From contig CALDIF010000009.1 in the NCBI GenBank assembly GCA_937901905.1, positions 1 through 64,000 on the forward strand: a DNA stretch of 64,000 bases, in the 5' to 3' direction. Position numbers and translations under genes: made by a program. The first letter of the stretch is position 1, and the number at the start of each line of letters is the position of its first letter. The notes under the pieces were generated by a model. It did not search any database. It was not told where the DNA came from and was given only the letters and a program-made list of their open reading frames with translations. Of this stretch, positions 59,759 through 64,000 are shown piece by piece. Source of the stretch: an uncultured Porphyromonadaceae bacterium (GTDB lineage: Bacteria > Bacteroidota > Bacteroidia > Bacteroidales > Muribaculaceae).

Positions 59759-62700
59759 TTTATAAGTTTGCGAGCAAGTTCGGTGATTAACGATGTAATA
59801 TGATAGAAGAACAACGTGTCTTCAATAGGCTCATGGGTATTGAGTTTATTGATAAATGCTAAAGCATTGCGTGTGTTGGAGGAAACACTGCGAGTGAACA
59901 AACAGCGCATTTGCTCAAGGTCATTCGAATTTACCGTACCGAATGTCGCGGACACGTTGAGTTTTTTAGCAAGGGTGTAGAATGCATCGGTAAAGCGTTT
60001 AACAAGCACTTCAAGACCGTTCCATTCTTTGTCGGTCAAGTCGCTGAACTCGCGTGAGCGACCATCTTTCTTCAAGAAGTCGTCAGCCGATGTCCCCAGC
60101 AGCGCATCATTCATCTGCTGTACTTCAACGGGTGTCGGCGGTGTAGTGGTCAACAATCCTCCCTTACAAGTCGCCTCCTTAGGCTGATGCGCGTCAATCA
60201 CTATCTTGAGATCCTCGTGAGAATAGGGATGACCGCTAACAAGTTCAAACATCTCTTTGGTGTAAGTTGAGATTGCCGACAGACCCGCTGCCGATGATGC
60301 GCCGAGCACTTGCAATAACTTTGAACCATTGCCGCTGAATGCTATAGTTTGGGGCTCTTGAACGTTTGTGCAGCCACTCTTGCGCTTGGCTTCGTAGAAT
60401 AATGCCATGTAGAACATGATAGCACTATAGAACACAAGGACTATGGTCTTGGCACCGGTGTCGTTACTCAGCATCTTGATAAAGTCGAGGTTGCCCGATA
60501 CCTTCTTGTTGATGACATCGGGATTTTCCTTTAGACTAAATAAGAGTGAGAGGAAATCGGTGCTGCGTTCGGTGTCTTTAAGAACCTTGGCAATAGAATT
60601 TAATCCGTTAGCAGACAATATTTCGTCGAAAATCGGTGCATATTTGCGGACAAAACCGTTATTGCCGATGTCGCCTGCGGTGAACCCGTCACCGAGCACC
60701 GAGTTTGCTGCAAACCGGAAGGACGTGATTAATGCCGGATTGGCATTGGAATCAAAGATGAAAGCATCACTTGTTCCACCTCCAATATCAATAGTCAGCA
60801 CATCAACTGCCGTACCTATTTTCGCCTTGTAGTGAGCATAAGGTGCAATGGACTCGGGCATGGATTTGAGATTGGCTGTAATGACGTTTGTGTCACTATT
60901 GATATGACGGCTGAACAAATCTTGCCATATCCTGTCAATCATTGTTATGGTGTTGGTCGGCATGCTCGTCGGGTAGAACCACGTGATGTGTGTCGCGCTC
61001 ACATCACCTTGTTCCATGACAACCTTGTTACGCATCAATATCATCAGGCTGCTCAAGTAACATTCAACCATGTGGGAGATGTCGGTGTTGGTCGACCACT
61101 TGAGGTCACTCTCGGTCTTATTATATCGTTTCTCGGCAAGCGAACCGTAGTAGAACGGAATGTTACCCATCAAATATGATGCAAATGGAGTACTCCAATT
61201 GGTGGTCGCCTTGTAAGTCAACAATGTCCTTAACGGGAAATGTGGGCTGCCTTGTACGCCTAATGAGGTCGGCACACATGACCACTTGATTGCAGCATCA
61301 TAATCGGCATCGGTTGATGCCTCCGTGTTGAGCAATGCCAGTTGCCTGTTTCCTGGCTCGATATCTAAGGCTTTGGGTTTGCAATTATTACCGACATAGT
61401 ATTCGATGTGTGTATTGGTCGTACCGAAGTCAACGGCAAAGTGGAACACTTGCTTCGCCTGTGTCCCTGTTGCCCATGACGGGACTGCAACGCATGAAAT
61501 ATCCCCCTGACGGATAACGATAACCTCAATATCATTGCTGTATGCACTCATGGGTGCTGTGACATCAAGAGGGTCAATCGGGTTTCCATTCCCGTCGCTA
61601 TTGCGGTCAATGGGACCGAGCGTGGGTCGCACAATATCACCGTTCACGTCAAGGCAATCGAAACTCGGTTTCCATGCCTGATCGTTGCTCATCAGGGCAA
61701 CGCGGTAGTTGGGAGTAGTGCCGACACCGAACTTTGTGCGAGGAAACACGACAGCCGTGAAGTCATGATAGACGATACTGCCATTTCGCTCGTCAAGAAT
61801 GTTGGCCTCCATGTACAGCCGCTCTAACGGTAACACGTTGTCCGAGGGTGTGCCATTGCCACGCACCGGAATTTTCAGCACAACCTTGACTGTGATGCCG
61901 CCACCGGGAGCGGTGTTGACGGTCAACTTGATGTTGCTCTTCAAATCATTAACAGTGAAATACTTGAAAAACAGTGGTTTGACAGGGAGTAAGAAGCCGT
62001 TGTTACCCGAAGTGTTGTCTACCAAATTGCCGTCAAAGAAGTCGTCGGTTATCTTGCTGCATCGCACAATTGTGTCTTCAAGAAAATCGGTCATGACGAG
62101 GTAAGGATAGTTCGCACCGTCATCAGGCAACGTTCGCTTGTCCATGGGAATGGGGGCACCGTCGTGGTAGCGTGGCTTTATCGGCACCTGCGTCTGCGAA
62201 TTCCATTCGGCTGTGGTGTACTTCCAATGTCGGGCAAACGTCGTGCAAGGCAATACCAAAGGCACCTTTTTGAGTGGTTTTGCACTTCTCAAAGCGAAAC
62301 CGCTCACTTTGCCATAGTCAACCGGAAGACCCATGCGCAGTTGTGTTCCCAATATATCTACGGGCACAGCCCCTGCTCCGTCAACCGATAATAAGGCGTA
62401 ATCGTTATTGAACGACGCAGCATTCAGGTTGCGAATTTGTTGTTGGATATCAAGTGGGAGATGTTGGAAGCAATTATCCAAATAGATATTAACATCGTCA
62501 AAGTCCGTGCCGAACGTTGGCATGGCGGCACGCAAAGCGTAGAACCACACAATGAAATTGCGATCACGTTGATACAACGGTACAAAGTCGTGAACATCAT
62601 TTGACAAAGCGTCGCGCCGCCCTTCAAAACGAATGTTACCCGCCAAGAAACTATGGTCATTGGAGGTAGTGAAGAATAAACTGCATGGTGAAGTCGCGCC

Positions 62701-63207
62701 AATGACACAGGTGCCGGCAGTAGCGTTCGGACCGATATACTCCAGAATGAACAAGTCGGTCATTCGGTCGAAATGGAATTGTTGGGCATCTGCCGTGAAA
62801 AACAATTCCAATGTTTTCCCCAATAATTGGTGACGAACGTCCGGTGCGCCGGTCAAGTTCGCGATTTGTTGTTGTCTATTCCACTTGATGAGTCTGACAA
62901 GCCCTGCACTGCTCAGGTTGTCATAGTTGAAAAAAATCTGCGCGACATCAAGAGCATGTGACACCATCTTGTGGTGTATTGTCGCTTTTATGCCTTTATC
63001 TACTTTGAACGAACGATTGACAAACGCAAATGCTTCACGCACCAAATCCATGCGCGCAAAAGGACTTGGAATCGACGTTATCTCGTGTTTCGCCGATGCG
63101 CCTCCGGGGTCGGCAATGTCGGCAATGTTGGCGGAGTTATATTGTTGGGAATCACTCCAACCATTCATCACTTCGCCGTTATTATGAAGTCTGAAATCTT
63201 TAGCCAT
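59755..63207 (-). CDS. Giant protein with C-terminal Hsp70/actin-type (ASKHA) ATPase domain
   Basis: 1150 residues, no signal peptide. Residues 1 to about 580 are unrecognised: helical first, then beta-rich with long loops. From about 590 the ASKHA nucleotide-binding elements are clear: PHOSPHATE-1 FAVDFGTTNTHIEYYVG near 592, PHOSPHATE-2 VDVLTIDIGGGTSDAFIFDS near 800, and the adenosine loop IAFSGNGSKLLQVLG near 955. The region between them contains long insertions. The rest (about 1000-1150) is helical. It should bind and hydrolyse ATP in the cytoplasm as a switch or filament former. Large proteins of the SrfB type have a similar layout; I cannot confirm membership. It is flanked by operon partners with 35 bp and -4 bp spacing. 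Confidence 0.85.
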   Translation of the reverse strand: MAKDFRLHNNGEVMNGWSDSQQYNSANIADIADPGGASAKHEITSIPSPFARMDLVREAFAFVNRSFKVDKGIKATIHHKMVSHALDVAQIFFNYDNLSSAGLVRLIKWNRQQQIANLTGAPDVRHQLLGKTLELFFTADAQQFHFDRMTDLFILEYIGPNATAGTCVIGATSPCSLFFTTSNDHSFLAGNIRFEGRRDALSNDVHDFVPLYQRDRNFIVWFYALRAAMPTFGTDFDDVNIYLDNCFQHLPLDIQQQIRNLNAASFNNDYALLSVDGAGAVPVDILGTQLRMGLPVDYGKVSGFALRSAKPLKKVPLVLPCTTFARHWKYTTAEWNSQTQVPIKPRYHDGAPIPMDKRTLPDDGANYPYLVMTDFLEDTIVRCSKITDDFFDGNLVDNTSGNNGFLLPVKPLFFKYFTVNDLKSNIKLTVNTAPGGGITVKVVLKIPVRGNGTPSDNVLPLERLYMEANILDERNGSIVYHDFTAVVFPRTKFGVGTTPNYRVALMSNDQAWKPSFDCLDVNGDIVRPTLGPIDRNSDGNGNPIDPLDVTAPMSAYSNDIEVIVIRQGDISCVAVPSWATGTQAKQVFHFAVDFGTTNTHIEYYVGNNCKPKALDIEPGNRQLALLNTEASTDADYDAAIKWSCVPTSLGVQGSPHFPLRTLLTYKATTNWSTPFASYLMGNIPFYYGSLAEKRYNKTESDLKWSTNTDISHMVECYLSSLMILMRNKVVMEQGDVSATHITWFYPTSMPTNTITMIDRIWQDLFSRHINSDTNVITANLKSMPESIAPYAHYKAKIGTAVDVLTIDIGGGTSDAFIFDSNANPALITSFRFAANSVLGDGFTAGDIGNNGFVRKYAPIFDEILSANGLNSIAKVLKDTERSTDFLSLLFSLKENPDVINKKVSGNLDFIKMLSNDTGAKTIVLVFYSAIMFYMALFYEAKRKSGCTNVQEPQTIAFSGNGSKLLQVLGASSAAGLSAISTYTKEMFELVSGHPYSHEDLKIVIDAHQPKEATCKGGLLTTTPPTPVEVQQMNDALLGTSADDFLKKDGRSREFSDLTDKEWNGLEVLVKRFTDAFYTLAKKLNVSATFGTVNSNDLEQMRCLFTRSVSSNTRNALAFINKLNTHEPIEDTLFFYHITSLITELARKLIK

Positions 63208-63242
63208 ATGTAAAGGAATTATGGAGCAAAGTAAAATTAATC

Positions 63243-64000
63243 CTACTTATCATTAAAGGCGATTTTATCATTACTGACACGCCACAAGGCATTGAGAATG
63301 TGTGCAATCGGTTTGCCGAGATCGTTTTTGGCAATCTTATTCGCGTCGGTCGATGCCTTGTTGTCGTTAAGATAACTCAAGAATAAGTCCCAATTTTTCT
63401 TCAAACTAAGTACCGACTTTGTCTTGAGACCACGTGCCAATTCAAACACATGATCGCGATCATTAGTCAAAACGATGGGACTAAAGCGTGTGGCTTGATT
63501 CTCGCCATCCATTTCGGTCATCCACCTCATGAACAAGGCTGAAATGTCAGACAATGCCCTGTACACGTTGTTGCTCGAGAAACTATAGTCGTTTCGCTCT
63601 ATCCATGTCTGTTGCGTCTCAATAGAGGTTTCCAACTCGTCCTTGAGATATTTGGACAACAATGCCATGTTGGTGAGCGGACGCGTCAATAGCGTGTATG
63701 AACGGCGGTCGGCCGAGAATGCGGGGAACACTATGCCATTCGAACAGTCGCCATTAATGCCGTACTCACGATAAATTGTTGACCCCGTTCCTCCCACCGG
63801 TAGCGCGGGGTCGGACGCGAAGTTGAAAATAGCGAGAGCAGCCGCCAATTCACAGAAGTTTGCCGGATTGCGTTGATTTTTGCCTCCGGCATTGTTGACA
63901 AGAGCCGAGCGGTTGGGATCCCCGATGTAATATAAGACATCAAGCCCGGTTAAGTTGTGCTCATAGTAACTTAATGCCGACTTGGTCTTACTGATAAAGG
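63243..64000 (-). CDS. Unrecognised protein of the ATPase operon (N-terminus beyond the window)
   Basis: The frame is open from the right edge to a TAG at 63243, 252 codons seen. A TTG inside it at 63848 would only be an artificial start, as coding sense continues upstream. Visible parts are SKTKSALSYYEHNLTGLDVL, YIGDPNRSALVNNAGGKNQR, and NPANFCELAAALAIFNFASD, followed by a Gly-rich PVGGTGSTIY and then a mostly helical tail. The Gly/Asn-rich loops suggest a nucleotide- or Rossmann-like fold, but I do not recognise the family. It lies 35 bp before the ASKHA gene and is likely the first or second gene of that operon. Confidence 0.8.
   Translation of the reverse strand, partial: FISKTKSALSYYEHNLTGLDVLYYIGDPNRSALVNNAGGKNQRNPANFCELAAALAIFNFASDPALPVGGTGSTIYREYGINGDCSNGIVFPAFSADRRSYTLLTRPLTNMALLSKYLKDELETSIETQQTWIERNDYSFSSNNVYRALSDISALFMRWMTEMDGENQATRFSPIVLTNDRDHVFELARGLKTKSVLSLKKNWDLFLSYLNDNKASTDANKIAKNDLGKPIAHILNALWRVSNDKIAFNDK

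Noticed and set aside
1..64000. CRISPR arrays, tRNA/rRNA genes, insertion sequences or prophage genes
   Set aside because: I saw no regularly spaced repeats, cloverleaf sequences, transposase motifs or phage structural genes on either strand.
54532..64000. Type VI or type IX secretion locus
   Set aside because: None of the hallmark genes (TssB/C, VgrG, Hcp; PorL/M, SprA) is recognisable; coiled coils and a lipoprotein alone do not support either.

Overview
The window looks like a chromosomal segment of a gut Bacteroidales bacterium, most plausibly of the Muribaculaceae or a near relative. The evidence is the gene content: long-form ispG, a glutaminyl-cyclase-like M28 lipoprotein, a DUF3098-uppP-truB-queA operon, BspA-type leucine-rich repeats, an outer-membrane-barrel receptor and a dockerin-bearing secreted protein. 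Several promoters also match the Bacteroidetes form (-33 TTG/TTTG, 19-20 bp, -7 TAnnTTTG or TAATTTAG). No tRNA, rRNA, CRISPR array, insertion sequence or prophage was seen. Species assignment is inference.

Layout. 1-6.2 kb: a very large modular surface protein (C-terminus outside the window) and a BspA-like protein. 6.3-8.1 kb: ruvB behind an exported coiled-coil protein. 8.3-15.0 kb: a TonB-dependent-receptor-like barrel protein, a pseudouridine-kinase-like gene, tcdA and a PKD/dockerin protein. 15.4-19.7 kb: a divergent iron-type alcohol dehydrogenase, an M24 aminopeptidase P, frr and a Sel1-repeat protein. 19.8-23.6 kb: a NamZ-type (DUF1343) muramidase, a sodium:solute symporter and a WYL regulator, a likely peptidoglycan-sugar salvage group. 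23.8-27.0 kb: DUF3098-uppP-truB-queA on the minus strand, ending in a coding remnant. 27.3-36.9 kb: priA, then on the minus strand an RsmF-like methyltransferase, a histidine acid phosphatase, a prolyl oligopeptidase, a glutaminyl-cyclase-like lipoprotein, secG and a conserved partner. 37.1-41.4 kb: a DUF3298 lipoprotein, ispG, a short FNT-type channel and menG. 41.3-45.9 kb: a beta-propeller protein, a GHL10 glycosidase and a beta-helix lipoprotein. 46.0-51.6 kb: an ABC exporter pair, an ATPase with a nuclease-like tail, a remnant of a secreted protein and enolase. 51.8-54.3 kb: a small lipoprotein lacking a standard start, a zinc-ribbon membrane protein and outer-membrane phospholipase A.

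The most unusual part is 54.5-64.0 kb. Seven complete genes and one cut gene on the minus strand are packed with 1-4 bp overlaps or short gaps. They encode, in transcription order, an unrecognised protein (cut by the window edge), a 1150-residue protein with a C-terminal Hsp70/actin-type (ASKHA) ATPase fold, an exported single-pass coiled-coil protein, a coiled-coil protein sharing its C-terminal beta domain, two tail- or mid-anchored coiled-coil membrane proteins, a trypsin-like lipoprotein and a tiny two-helix membrane protein. This reads as one envelope-spanning machine with a cytoplasmic nucleotide switch. It does not match any system I can name with confidence.

Smaller points of interest are two genes whose promoters place the transcript start at the start codon (pldA and the gene before secG), several long perfect intergenic palindromes, and a promoter embedded in one arm of a 20-bp inverted repeat.
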